DNA from: an uncultured Rhodospirillales bacterium
Lineage (GTDB): Bacteria > Pseudomonadota > Alphaproteobacteria > Acetobacterales > Acetobacteraceae
Length of the DNA stretch: 12,013 nt
NCBI GenBank assembly: GCA_903928045.1
Contig: CAIYPH010000860.1
Location: forward strand, 1-12,013
Direction: 5' to 3'
A model generated the notes under the pieces. It had not been told where the DNA came from. It searched no databases and was given only the letters and a program-made list of their open reading frames with translations. Position 1 is the first letter of the stretch; every line of letters starts with the position of its first letter. Position numbers and translations under genes: made by a program. Positions 5,079 to 12,011 of this stretch are shown here, piece after piece.

Positions 5079-7775
5079 TCAAAACTGCTTCAACAACCGG
5101 TCGATATACTCCAACTCCGGCGCCGGCCGCGTCCGATCGGCCCCCCGCCGGCGCAGCTCGTCCTGGATCGCCCGGGACCGAGCGGCCTCCATCTCCTCCG
5201 GCACCGCCGTCAGGCCGCTCTCATCGAGCCCGCCGCTGCCCTCCTTGAGCTGGCGCCCAAGCGGATCGCGCTTGTCCTCGGTCCGCCGATCCATCCCGCG
5301 CCGCCCACCCCATGGCCGATTGCCCTGCCCCGGCCCGAAATTGCGCCCCCCCGGCTGGTTCCCCAGCCCATTACCGGGCTGATTGCCGTCACCGGGCTGG
5401 TTGCCGTTCTGCCCCTCCTGGCCTTCCTCCCCCTCGTCGCCCTCATCCCCCTCGTCACCTTCCTCCTGCCCCGACCGGCCGAACATGCGCGCCATCTGCT
5501 GGCTCATCGCCTGGCCGCCCTTTTGCAACGCCGCAATCGCCTTCTGCTCCGCCGCCGCCGCCGCCGCGTCCCGCCCCTCCGCCATCGCCTGGCCGGCATC
5601 GCGCATCGCGCTGTCCGCCTCGCCGAGATTGGCCGGCACCTCCCCGGTGAGGTCGCCATGCTGCTGCATCAACTCGCCGAGCGCCCGCCGTAGCGCCTGC
5701 TGCACCCGTTGATCGCCGAGCCGCTCTGCCGCCCGCTTCTCCGCGGCCTGCCGCCGCTGCGCCTCGGTCTGGCCAAAGCCCTGCGGGCTCTGGCGGGGAA
5801 AGCCGGGCCGATTGGGCGCGAAACTGCCGCGATCGGCATCCTCGCGCCCCTGCGTATGGTCGAGCAGCCCCGCCTCCCGCCGCACCATGTCCTGCACCGC
5901 GGACATCTGCTGCTCGCCCCGCTGCCGCTTTTCGGCCCGCTGCTTTTGCCGCTCCGCCTTGCGCCCGGCCTGGTTGCCGCCCTTCTCCAACTCGTCGAGC
6001 AGCTTCTCCATCTCCGCCAGCTTGTCGCGCGCCTTGTCCATGTCACCCTTCTCGGCGGCGTCCTTCATCTCCTCGGTCATCCGCTGCAGATCCCGCGCAT
6101 CCAGCCGCTGCCGATCGGGGTCGAACTTGTCCGAACCCGGGTCCCGCTTCGCCTGATCCGCCAGCGCCTGGAGGTGCCGGTCGAGCGCCTCCTGCACCTC
6201 CTTCATCCGCCGCTCCAGCTCCGCTTTGTCGACTGGCTCGCCGCGCTTCTCCGCCTCCAGCAACTCATGCAAAGCCTGGCGCGCCTGCTCCAGCGCCTTG
6301 GCCGTCCGCTCCGCCGCGCCCTCCTCGAAATGCAGTGCAAGCTGCCACAGCCGCTCCTGCGCCTGATCCACCGCACCCGCGTCCCGGTCCCGCAGCAGCA
6401 CCGCCGCGATCGCCTGCAGATTGAGGAACGCCGGCAAATCGTCCTTCCAGACGTCATCCATCCCGATCAGCGCCTCGATCTCCCGCACCGCCCGCGCCCG
6501 GTTATCGGGATCCACCGACAACTGCTTGCGCACCAGCAGCAGCGCCCGCGCCATCGGGTGCTGAAACTCCCGCTCCGGCAGGGTAAACTCAACCGCCGCG
6601 CTATGCCCCGCCAGCCCCGTCGCCTCCCGCGCGATCAACACCCCGATCACCGGCAACCCGGCCCAGGGATGCGGCGTCAGATCCTGCTGCCGCGCCCCCT
6701 TCGCCGCCTTCGGGCTCCCCCCCGGCAGCGGAATCGCCACCACAAGCGGCGCCGCCTGCGGCCGATCCTTCAAATGCAGTTCCGCCTGCAACCCCGTCAC
6801 CCCATAGGGATGGCTCACCTGCCAGGGCAGCCGCGTCTGCGGCACCCGCTGGTTCGGCACCGCCCCCGGCGGCTCCGGGAACCCCACCTCGGGCGCCCGG
6901 TTCGCCACTACCGCGATATCCCACCCCACCACCTCACGCCCCGCCCGCCGCACCGACACCCGCCCGCCGACGCTGAGATCCCGATCCGCCTGAAAACTCG
7001 CCGGCCCCAACGTGGCAAACCCCACCCCCCCGTCCGGCAACGCCAGCTCCGGCACCCCATCCCCGCCGCTCAGGTTCACCGTCAAATGCGCCCCCTCCGG
7101 CACACGCGCCGCGCCCCCCTCCGCCTTGAGGAACACCGGCGCCAGCCCGGTATGCGCCGGCGGCGTGATCCACGCCTGGATCAACGTGCTCGCCGGTGTC
7201 GCCGGCGCCGCGAACCCCGGATGCACCGCCCGTCCCAGCCGCGCCAGCGTCTGCTCCCCCGCCACCCCGAGCGCCGCGATCAACCCCACCACCGCCAACG
7301 CCCGCAACGCATGCCGGTCAATCGCTGCCAACCCCGGCCGCGGCAGCCCCACCCGCAACCGCACGATCTGCGCCCGCGCCCGCGCCACATGCGCCCGCCA
7401 CAGCGTCTCCGCCCCCGGCAGCGCCGGCCGATCCTGCAAAATCTCCAGCGGCCGATGCCGCAACCCCGTCGCCCGCTCCAGCCGCCGATCCGCCTCGCCC
7501 ACCCCCGGCAACGCGATCCGCCGCACCCCCACACCCAGCGCCACGCAAGCCGCCACCGCGAACCCCGCCAGCAGCGCCACCCGCGCCCAGGGCGGCAACA
7601 ACGCCGGCACCTCCAGCAACGCCATCACCAGAAACGCGGCGACAATCCCCAGCGGCGGCCACAACGCCGGCCACACACGCTCATACAGCATCGCCAGCCG
7701 CGCCTGCGCGCGCTTCCGCCGCAGGACGTAGAACAAGACATCCGTCTCGTCCGGCGCCTGCGGCTCATCCGTCAC
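5079..7775 (-). CDS. DUF4175 / TIGR02302-type membrane-anchored protein
   Basis: Large alphaproteobacterial protein of unknown function, 898 residues. The N-terminus is cytoplasmic with RRKRAQAR (19-26). Two close hydrophobic segments at about 36-58 and 63-86 and a third near 155-172 predict membrane anchoring. A long extracytoplasmic-looking region (about 190-400) contains ITPPAHTG. From about 400 it is helical and charged, rich in Glu, Lys, Arg and Gln, probably coiled coil to about 760. Residues 771-820 are low complexity: acidic GDE repeats, then Gly/Asn/Gln/Pro. The conserved tail (DPLGRQLKEGSGG, VPEEMEAARSRAIQDELRRR, LEYIDRLLKQF) is the best family marker. The GTG start overlaps the lysA stop by 4 nt, so the two are almost certainly co-translated; a lysA neighbourhood is, as I recall, common for this family. 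Role unknown; a cell-envelope function is a guess from topology. Confidence 0.88.
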   Translation of the reverse strand: MTDEPQAPDETDVLFYVLRRKRAQARLAMLYERVWPALWPPLGIVAAFLVMALLEVPALLPPWARVALLAGFAVAACVALGVGVRRIALPGVGEADRRLERATGLRHRPLEILQDRPALPGAETLWRAHVARARAQIVRLRVGLPRPGLAAIDRHALRALAVVGLIAALGVAGEQTLARLGRAVHPGFAAPATPASTLIQAWITPPAHTGLAPVFLKAEGGAARVPEGAHLTVNLSGGDGVPELALPDGGVGFATLGPASFQADRDLSVGGRVSVRRAGREVVGWDIAVVANRAPEVGFPEPPGAVPNQRVPQTRLPWQVSHPYGVTGLQAELHLKDRPQAAPLVVAIPLPGGSPKAAKGARQQDLTPHPWAGLPVIGVLIAREATGLAGHSAAVEFTLPEREFQHPMARALLLVRKQLSVDPDNRARAVREIEALIGMDDVWKDDLPAFLNLQAIAAVLLRDRDAGAVDQAQERLWQLALHFEEGAAERTAKALEQARQALHELLEAEKRGEPVDKAELERRMKEVQEALDRHLQALADQAKRDPGSDKFDPDRQRLDARDLQRMTEEMKDAAEKGDMDKARDKLAEMEKLLDELEKGGNQAGRKAERQKQRAEKRQRGEQQMSAVQDMVRREAGLLDHTQGREDADRGSFAPNRPGFPRQSPQGFGQTEAQRRQAAEKRAAERLGDQRVQQALRRALGELMQQHGDLTGEVPANLGEADSAMRDAGQAMAEGRDAAAAAAEQKAIAALQKGGQAMSQQMARMFGRSGQEEGDEGDEGDEGEEGQEGQNGNQPGDGNQPGNGLGNQPGGRNFGPGQGNRPWGGRRGMDRRTEDKRDPLGRQLKEGSGGLDESGLTAVPEEMEAARSRAIQDELRRRGADRTRPAPELEYIDRLLKQF
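5433..5459 (-). repeat. Three tandem 9-bp units encoding Gly-Asp-Glu
   Basis: On the plus strand the units are CTCGTCGCC, CTCATCCCC and CTCGTCACC. They encode GDE-GDE-GDE (residues 773-781 of the DUF4175 protein) within a longer acidic patch. The units differ at wobble positions, so the array is not newly expanded. Confidence 0.8.
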
Positions 7776-9094
7776 GGCAGGAAATCCGGCACCGTCTCAT
7801 TGGCCCACATCGCCTCGACATCCTGCCTTGGCCGGATCACCGACCAGCGATCCCCATCCACCATCGCAATCGGCGGCAACCCGCGCGCGTTATAGGTCGA
7901 ACTCATCACCGCCCCATACGCCCCCGCATCCAGGATCGCCACCCGCGCCCCCGCCGACAGCCGCGGCAGCGCCCGCCCGGTCGCGAACGTATCGCTCGAC
8001 TCGCAAATCGGCCCCACCACATCTACCAGAGACGTCGCCCCCACCGCATTCCCCGCCGCCAGCGGCACAATTCCGTGCCAAGCCTCATACATCGCCGGCC
8101 GCACCAGATCATTCATCGCGGCATCGATCACCACGAACCGCTCGTCGCCCTTCGTCAGGATCACCGAGGCCAGCAACACCCCCGCCGGCCCCACCAGCCA
8201 GCGCCCCGGCTCCACCATCAATTGCAGTCCCATCCCCCCGAACGCCGCCCGCATCGCCCCCGCCAACGCGGCCGGCGAGGCGCCAGGCTCGTCCTGATAG
8301 CCAATCCCGATCCCGCCCCCGCAATCCATCCGGCTGACTGTCTGGCCATTGGCGCGGAGCGTGCGGATCAGTTCGGCGGCGCGGGCGAAGGCCGCGCGAT
8401 AGGGCGCGGTGGAGAGGATCTGGCTGCCGATGTGCAGCGCGATGCCGACCGGCTGCACGCCCGGAAGGGCGGCCGCATGGGCGTAGAGCGCCGCCGCGTC
8501 GTCATAGGGGATGCCGAACTTGTTTTCGGCCTTGCCGGTGGTGATCTTGGCATGGGTGCCGGCATCGACATCGGGGTTCACCCGCAGCGCGACCTGCGCG
8601 GTGCGGCCCATGGCGGTGGCGATCTGCGAAATCATCGCCAGTTCGGCCGCGCTTTCGACGTTGATCTGGAAAATCCCTTCCCCCAGCGCCAGCCTGATCT
8701 CGGCCTCCGTCTTGCCCACGCCGGAAAACACGATGTGATCCGCCGCCACGCCGGCCTTGCGCGCGCGCAGCAACTCGCCGCCGCTCACCACATCCGCCCC
8801 GGCGCCGCCGCGAGCGAAGACGCTGAGCACGGCGAGATGGTCATTCGCCTTCACCGCGTAATGCACCTGGGCATCCAACCCCGCCAACGCCGCCTGAAGC
8901 CCGTTCAGCCGCGTCCGCATCGTCCCCGCGCCATACACCCAAACCGGCGTGCCCAACGCATCGGCGATCGCGTTGAGCGGCACCCCCTCGAACACCAACC
9001 CATCAAACGCATGCATGGACAAATGCGGCCGCGCGGCAATCAGCGCGGCAACATCAGGATCGGTCGCGGAGGACACTGGAGCAGGAGAGGCCAT
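7772..9094 (-). CDS. lysA: Diaminopimelate decarboxylase LysA
   Basis: PLP-dependent enzyme converting meso-diaminopimelate to L-lysine, the last step of lysine synthesis, in the cytoplasm. It has 440 residues, close to the family length. The PLP-binding lysine is Lys82 in VHYAVKAND. The alanine-racemase-like barrel includes ALRVNPDVDAGTH (169-181), HIGSQ (221-225), the phosphate-binding GGGIGIGY (259-266) and EPGR (295-298). The C-terminal domain supplies CESSDTF (364-370), with the Cys used across the dimer, and DAGAYGAVMSSTYN (389-402), whose Tyr contacts PLP. The start is ATG, but upstream is CTCCCTCC with no Shine-Dalgarno, so an alternative start is possible; homology-like sequence begins near residue 15. 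The stop overlaps the DUF4175 start. No argH is next to it upstream, unlike many relatives. Codon style changes within the gene (see findings). Confidence 0.97.
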   Translation of the reverse strand: MASPAPVSSATDPDVAALIAARPHLSMHAFDGLVFEGVPLNAIADALGTPVWVYGAGTMRTRLNGLQAALAGLDAQVHYAVKANDHLAVLSVFARGGAGADVVSGGELLRARKAGVAADHIVFSGVGKTEAEIRLALGEGIFQINVESAAELAMISQIATAMGRTAQVALRVNPDVDAGTHAKITTGKAENKFGIPYDDAAALYAHAAALPGVQPVGIALHIGSQILSTAPYRAAFARAAELIRTLRANGQTVSRMDCGGGIGIGYQDEPGASPAALAGAMRAAFGGMGLQLMVEPGRWLVGPAGVLLASVILTKGDERFVVIDAAMNDLVRPAMYEAWHGIVPLAAGNAVGATSLVDVVGPICESSDTFATGRALPRLSAGARVAILDAGAYGAVMSSTYNARGLPPIAMVDGDRWSVIRPRQDVEAMWANETVPDFLP

Positions 9095-9140
9095 GGAGGG
9101 AGACTAGCCACCGGTTGGCCCGGCGCCAAGGTTTTCCAGC

Positions 9141-9193
9141 AAGGAAGGCAAGCGCTTCTTTTTTGAAAAAAAGAAGCAAAAAACTTCTATCCG
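9141..9193 (+). repeat. Hairpin repeat, copy C
   Basis: Same design as copy A: AAGGAAGGCAAGC head, GCTTCTTTTTT (9154-9164), 2-nt loop, AAAAAAGAAGC (9167-9177), an A6 tail, then CTTCTATCCG. Compared with copy A, the second base pair of the stem is exchanged on both arms (G/C to C/G), a compensatory change that argues the hairpin itself is kept. It lies between the divergent lysA and HEAT-repeat genes. Confidence 0.85.
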
Positions 9194-9207
9194 TCTCGCC
9201 GTCGTAG

Positions 9208-9224
9208 GGCGGGTTCAACCCGCC
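9208..9224. repeat. Palindromic element, REP-like
   Basis: GGCGGGTT (9208-9215), one central C, AACCCGCC (9217-9224) is a perfect inverted repeat, preceded by GTCGTA. Palindromes built on GGCGGGTT/AACCCGCC are common extragenic elements in many bacterial genomes. No U-tract follows it. Together with copy C and the antitoxin remnant it fills the 413-bp spacer 9095-9507, which has no intact gene. Confidence 0.6.
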
Positions 9225-9302
9225 GCCCGCGCAACGAGACACAAACGCCCGGCAAGCCGCAAGACGCGCATCCTCGGCACGACGCTTTGCTGCCCAAAAA
9301 AC

Positions 9303-9461
9303 TCCCCCCGCCGCCACGTCGGTCAAGCCCCGGTCGATATCCGCCTGCAACGCCGCCAATGCCTGAAGCTGCAACGCTCGCTTCATTTTTCAATCCCGCA
9401 ACGACTCGCGCACCACCTCGCTGCTCAAAGCGTAATCGCCCCCTTGTACCAATCGTAACAA
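9303..9461 (-). pseudogene. Remnant of a ParD-type antitoxin gene with in-frame stop
   Basis: Read on the minus strand from 9461, the frame gives LLRLVQGGDYALSSEVVRES, then LRD, a TGA (9390-9392), then KMKRALQLQALAAL and QADIDRGLTDVAAGG. This fits ParD/COG3609-family antitoxins, where a ribbon-helix-helix segment with a 'G-x-Y-x-x-S-SEVVRE-LRDWK-KRAL' pattern leads to 'LRADIDRGLADVAAGR'. The TGA falls where the family has Trp, so a single TGG-to-TGA change explains it. The N-terminal DNA-binding strand is missing upstream, and after VAAGG the frame loses family resemblance. No ParE toxin is found beyond either end. An ATG at 9386 keeps 110 codons open downstream of the stop, but the last two thirds do not look like a protein. 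Family match is from memory. Confidence 0.65.
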
Positions 9462-9507
9462 TCCCCCCGCCAAACTGCCGCACCCCGCCCCAGCCAGGCA
9501 GCCCCCG

Positions 9508-11688
9508 ATGATCCACGTCCCCAAAGCCCCCCTCGAACCCGCCGAATTCTACTTCTGGCACGATGGCCGCCCCGAATGGGACCAGCTCTGCGAACAAAAA
9601 CAGTTCGACCCCAACCCCGCAGCCTCCGAAGCCCGCACCGCCGCCGTCGAGGCCCGCTTCCGCGCGCGAGACCCCGACTGGTCGCCCGATACCTCCTGCA
9701 CGCAATACTTCGACGTCGAGGACGCCGACATCGGGCCAGACCTCGTCCCCCCCGTCTCCGCCTTCCGCGCCAGGCGCCCCAAATCGGTCGCCCATCACGA
9801 GTGGCTCACCTCCTACTCCTACCAGCTCGCCAGCCATTTCTGGGCCGTCTCCCCCGCCTGGAAATCCGCCATCGAGAGCCTCGAGCCCGGCCTGCACCAG
9901 TTCTTCCCCCACACCCTCCGCTTCGCCGATGGCGCCCTCACCGGCGGCTTCATCATGCGCCAGCGCCAGCAGGTCGAGATGCCCGAGCGCTACTTCCAAA
10001 CCGAGATGCTGCAGGATGCCTTCGACCGCATCACCGGCTACCGCATGATGGTCGACGGCAAACCCGGCCGCATCACCCTCGAACGCGGCCTCATCGCCGG
10101 CCGCCACTTCCTCCGCCGCCCCCGCGACAACTGGTATTTCGTCTCCCGCGCCCTGGCCGAGAAACTCCACCCCCTGCTCCCCAACCACACCTCCTTCATG
10201 CCCGTCGACGTCTCCGGCGCGCCCCCCTTCGTCCTGCGCGTACCCACCATCCCGCCGCACCCCCTGCTGAAATCCTTCGACGCCGCCCTCGCCGACGCCC
10301 TTACCTCCCTGGCGAAACCCGGCTGGAGCCTGTCCGACAAAGCCCTGCGCAAGGCCCACAAGCAGATCGAGACCCGGGTCAACGCAGAAACCATCGACCG
10401 CATTTTCCAGATCATGGAAGTCACCCTCGAATTCGAGGGCCCGCTGCAACAAAACTTCGCCTTCCAGTGCTGCTGGGACGCCTGCGAGAATCACCCGGAG
10501 GCGGACGTCCTGGACATCGCCCGCCTCTGGGCGCGAGACCCCGATCCCCGCAAGCGCGTCGCCGTCGCCCGCGCCCTCTCCGGCCATGTCCGCGACAGCG
10601 AAACCCCCACCCCGGAAACCTTCGCCATCATCACCGGCCTGTTCGATGACCCGGACCCTCGGGTGATCCAGCACGCCATGACCATCATCATCTGGACCCA
10701 GCAGCCCGCCTACGTCGATGCCCTGCGCGCCCGCCGCGCCACGCTCGAAAACCACCCGGACGCCGAGCTGCGCAAAACCTATTACGACCTCATCACCGCG
10801 GAATACGACCCCAAGCTGAGCGACGACGCGAAGGCGCTGCAAGACCGCATCGCCGCCGCCGACATCCCCGCCCTGTTCGATCTCTGCCTCGAAGAGCCCC
10901 GCGAGGACCAGCCCGAAGCCGTCGATCTCGGCCTCCAGGCGCTGCGCCAGCGCCGCGAGCCCGATGTCGCCGCCCTCGCTTTCGCCTGGGCCCAGCACGC
11001 CGACCCCGCAAGGCGCCTGATCGCCGCCAAGGCGCTCGATCGCCCGCCCCTCTGGGGCACCCCATCGGCCGATGCCATCGAGGCCATCCGCATCCTCGCC
11101 GCCGATGCCGAGAAACAAGTGGTGCAGGCCGCACTCTCCGCCTTCGCCACCCTCACCGCCAATGGCGCCTATCAGCCGCACCAGCTCGGCCCGGTGCAGC
11201 ACCTCGAAACCCACGCCGACCCCGATATCCGCGAGGCCTACGCCCGAATCTTCGTCAACAACCACTCCCCCGCCAGCCTCGCCGTCCTCCTCCGCATGGC
11301 CCGTGACCCCGCGGACACCGTGCGCATCACCGTCGCCCACACCCTGCAATGCGCCGTCGTCGTCACCGGTCTGCACGGGAGTGACCTGCGCCAGGTCCGC
11401 GAGGCCCTGGCCGATCTCCTGAAGGACCGCGCCGGCTACGTCCGCCTCAGCGCCATCGACGGCCTCACGTTTCTCGGTGACGCCCGCGCCAGCCAGGCCA
11501 TCCTCGAAGAACTCGAGCGCGACGATCTCGAGGCCCCCACCCGCCTCGGCTTCCTCGCCGGCGCCATCGTCGCCCGCCCCGATCGCCGCTATCTGCCCGC
11601 CCTCAAGCGCTGGCAGTCCCGCTACCAGGACGGCATCGACCTCGAGGAGGCAATCCAGGCCTGCACCATCCGCCGCTGGTTCGCCTGA
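9508..11688 (+). CDS. Imm11/DUF1629-like N-terminal region fused to HEAT-like repeats
   Basis: Protein of 726 residues, no signal peptide or membrane segment, so cytoplasmic. Residues about 85-235 read like the Imm11 (DUF1629) immunity-protein family: VSPAWKSAIESLEPGLHQFF, the HQFFPHTLRFADG block (130-142), a hydrophobic strand with RQRQQVEMPE, then GRHFLRRPRDNWYFVSRALA and a closing FMPVDV. Residues about 330-700 contain repeated helix pairs with the HEAT-like D-x-x-x-R-x-x-x-A pattern: DPDPRKRVAVARAL, DPDPRVIQHAM, ADPARRLIAAKAL, ADPDIREAYARI, DPADTVRITVAHTL and DRAGYVRLSAIDGL. HEAT arrays bind proteins or, in some enzymes, nucleic acid. The ATG has no clear Shine-Dalgarno; no better start is visible. 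The gene stands alone: divergent lysA to the left, its own terminator to the right. An immunity or sensing role is inference only; the domain match needs a profile search. Confidence 0.72.
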   Translation: MIHVPKAPLEPAEFYFWHDGRPEWDQLCEQKQFDPNPAASEARTAAVEARFRARDPDWSPDTSCTQYFDVEDADIGPDLVPPVSAFRARRPKSVAHHEWLTSYSYQLASHFWAVSPAWKSAIESLEPGLHQFFPHTLRFADGALTGGFIMRQRQQVEMPERYFQTEMLQDAFDRITGYRMMVDGKPGRITLERGLIAGRHFLRRPRDNWYFVSRALAEKLHPLLPNHTSFMPVDVSGAPPFVLRVPTIPPHPLLKSFDAALADALTSLAKPGWSLSDKALRKAHKQIETRVNAETIDRIFQIMEVTLEFEGPLQQNFAFQCCWDACENHPEADVLDIARLWARDPDPRKRVAVARALSGHVRDSETPTPETFAIITGLFDDPDPRVIQHAMTIIIWTQQPAYVDALRARRATLENHPDAELRKTYYDLITAEYDPKLSDDAKALQDRIAAADIPALFDLCLEEPREDQPEAVDLGLQALRQRREPDVAALAFAWAQHADPARRLIAAKALDRPPLWGTPSADAIEAIRILAADAEKQVVQAALSAFATLTANGAYQPHQLGPVQHLETHADPDIREAYARIFVNNHSPASLAVLLRMARDPADTVRITVAHTLQCAVVVTGLHGSDLRQVREALADLLKDRAGYVRLSAIDGLTFLGDARASQAILEELERDDLEAPTRLGFLAGAIVARPDRRYLPALKRWQSRYQDGIDLEEAIQACTIRRWFA

Positions 11689-11700
11689 TCCGGCCGGCAC

Positions 11701-11733
11701 GCGCGCCGGGCGGCGCCGGCGCGCAAATTTTCT
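11701..11733 (+). terminator. Intrinsic terminator of the Imm11-like/HEAT gene
   Basis: GCGCGCCGG (11701-11709), loop GCGGCG, CCGGCGCGC (11716-11724) forms a perfect 9-bp GC stem, followed by AAATTTTCTT. It starts 12 nt after the stop codon at 11688. The U-tract is short but the position and stem are convincing. Confidence 0.8.
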
Positions 11734-11755
11734 TCCCAAACCCCATATTTTTTCC

Positions 11756-11784
11756 TTGCACGCCGCAAGAAGTTAATTTATACA
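11756..11784 (+). promoter_or_regulatory. Sigma70-like promoter in an AT-rich patch
   Basis: TTGCAC (11756-11761), exactly 17 nt, then TATACA (11779-11784). The match to TTGACA/TATAAT is partial, but spacing is ideal and the stretch 11740-11792 is strikingly AT-rich for this DNA. Transcription would begin about 11791, at the A of the next ATG, so any mRNA would be leaderless, or the transcript would be a leader for the gene beginning at the right edge. Confidence 0.5.
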
Positions 11785-11790
11785 ACCTAT

Positions 11791-11943
11791 ATGTCCGTCA
11801 ACATCCTCGCCTCCGAGCCTTTCGCCCCCGCGAAAATCGCGGCGGCGTTGCGCGCCATTTTGCTGGCGCTCGCCGAGGCTTTCTACGTCCCCAGCCCGGC
11901 GCATCCGCGCACCCCGGGGATGTCCCGCCCGATGTTGAAATAG
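11791..11943 (+). CDS. Possible 50-residue protein of unknown function
   Basis: The ATG-to-TAG frame gives MSVNILASEPFAPAKIAAAL, then RAILLALAEAFYVPSPAHPR and TPGMSRPMLK. The middle (about residues 12-32) would make one amphipathic to hydrophobic helix; the C-terminal third is Pro-rich. There is no Shine-Dalgarno, but the ATG coincides with the start point predicted from the promoter-like site just upstream, so leaderless translation is possible. I do not recognise a family. It could equally be a non-coding leader of the next gene, a truncated gene end, or a chance frame. Confidence 0.3.
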   Translation: MSVNILASEPFAPAKIAAALRAILLALAEAFYVPSPAHPRTPGMSRPMLK

Positions 11944-11950
11944 GTTGGTC

Positions 11951-12011
11951 GGCGTTGCCCGCCTTGAGCCGTTAGGCTCGGGGTGTCGAATCCTCAAAGG
12001 AGAGCAACGCC
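11951..12011 (+). promoter_or_regulatory. Structured leader before a gene starting at the window edge
   Basis: GGCGTTGC (11951-11958) and GCAACGCC (12004-12011) are exact inverted repeats enclosing a stem of GAGCC (11966-11970), loop GTTA, GGCTC (11975-11979). That stem is extended by two G-U and two G-C pairs outward (CCTT with GGGG). The outer right arm fills the gap between the ribosome-binding site and the start codon, so closing it would hinder initiation. It may be a regulatory leader or the end of an insertion sequence upstream of its transposase gene; the sequence here cannot decide. Confidence 0.4.
11997..12002 (+). promoter_or_regulatory. Shine-Dalgarno site of a gene beginning at 12012
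   Basis: AAGGAG followed by a 9-nt spacer and AT at the last two bases of the window. If the next base is G, a gene starts at 12012. Nothing of its product is visible. Confidence 0.65.

Noticed and set aside
5709..9166. Long plus-strand open frames (728 and 656 codons) opposite DUF4175 and lysA
   Set aside because: Their products are mainly Arg, Pro and His with no recognisable domain, and they cover two well-supported minus-strand genes.
9054..9386. Intact 110-residue gene upstream of lysA
   Set aside because: Only its first 28 or so residues look like protein (ParD C-terminus); the rest runs through both palindromic repeats and into lysA, so it is treated as a pseudogene remnant.
9095..9507. 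Lysine riboswitch or other large leader before lysA
   Set aside because: The spacer is accounted for by the repeat, the palindrome and the antitoxin remnant; I see no conserved riboswitch-like helices.
9187..11739. An 850-codon open frame antisense to the HEAT-repeat gene
   Set aside because: Its product is Gly/Ala/Val/Glu/Asp-rich with no domain, the usual mirror image of a C-ending-codon gene in high-GC DNA. The plus-strand frame has clear repeat and domain patterns.
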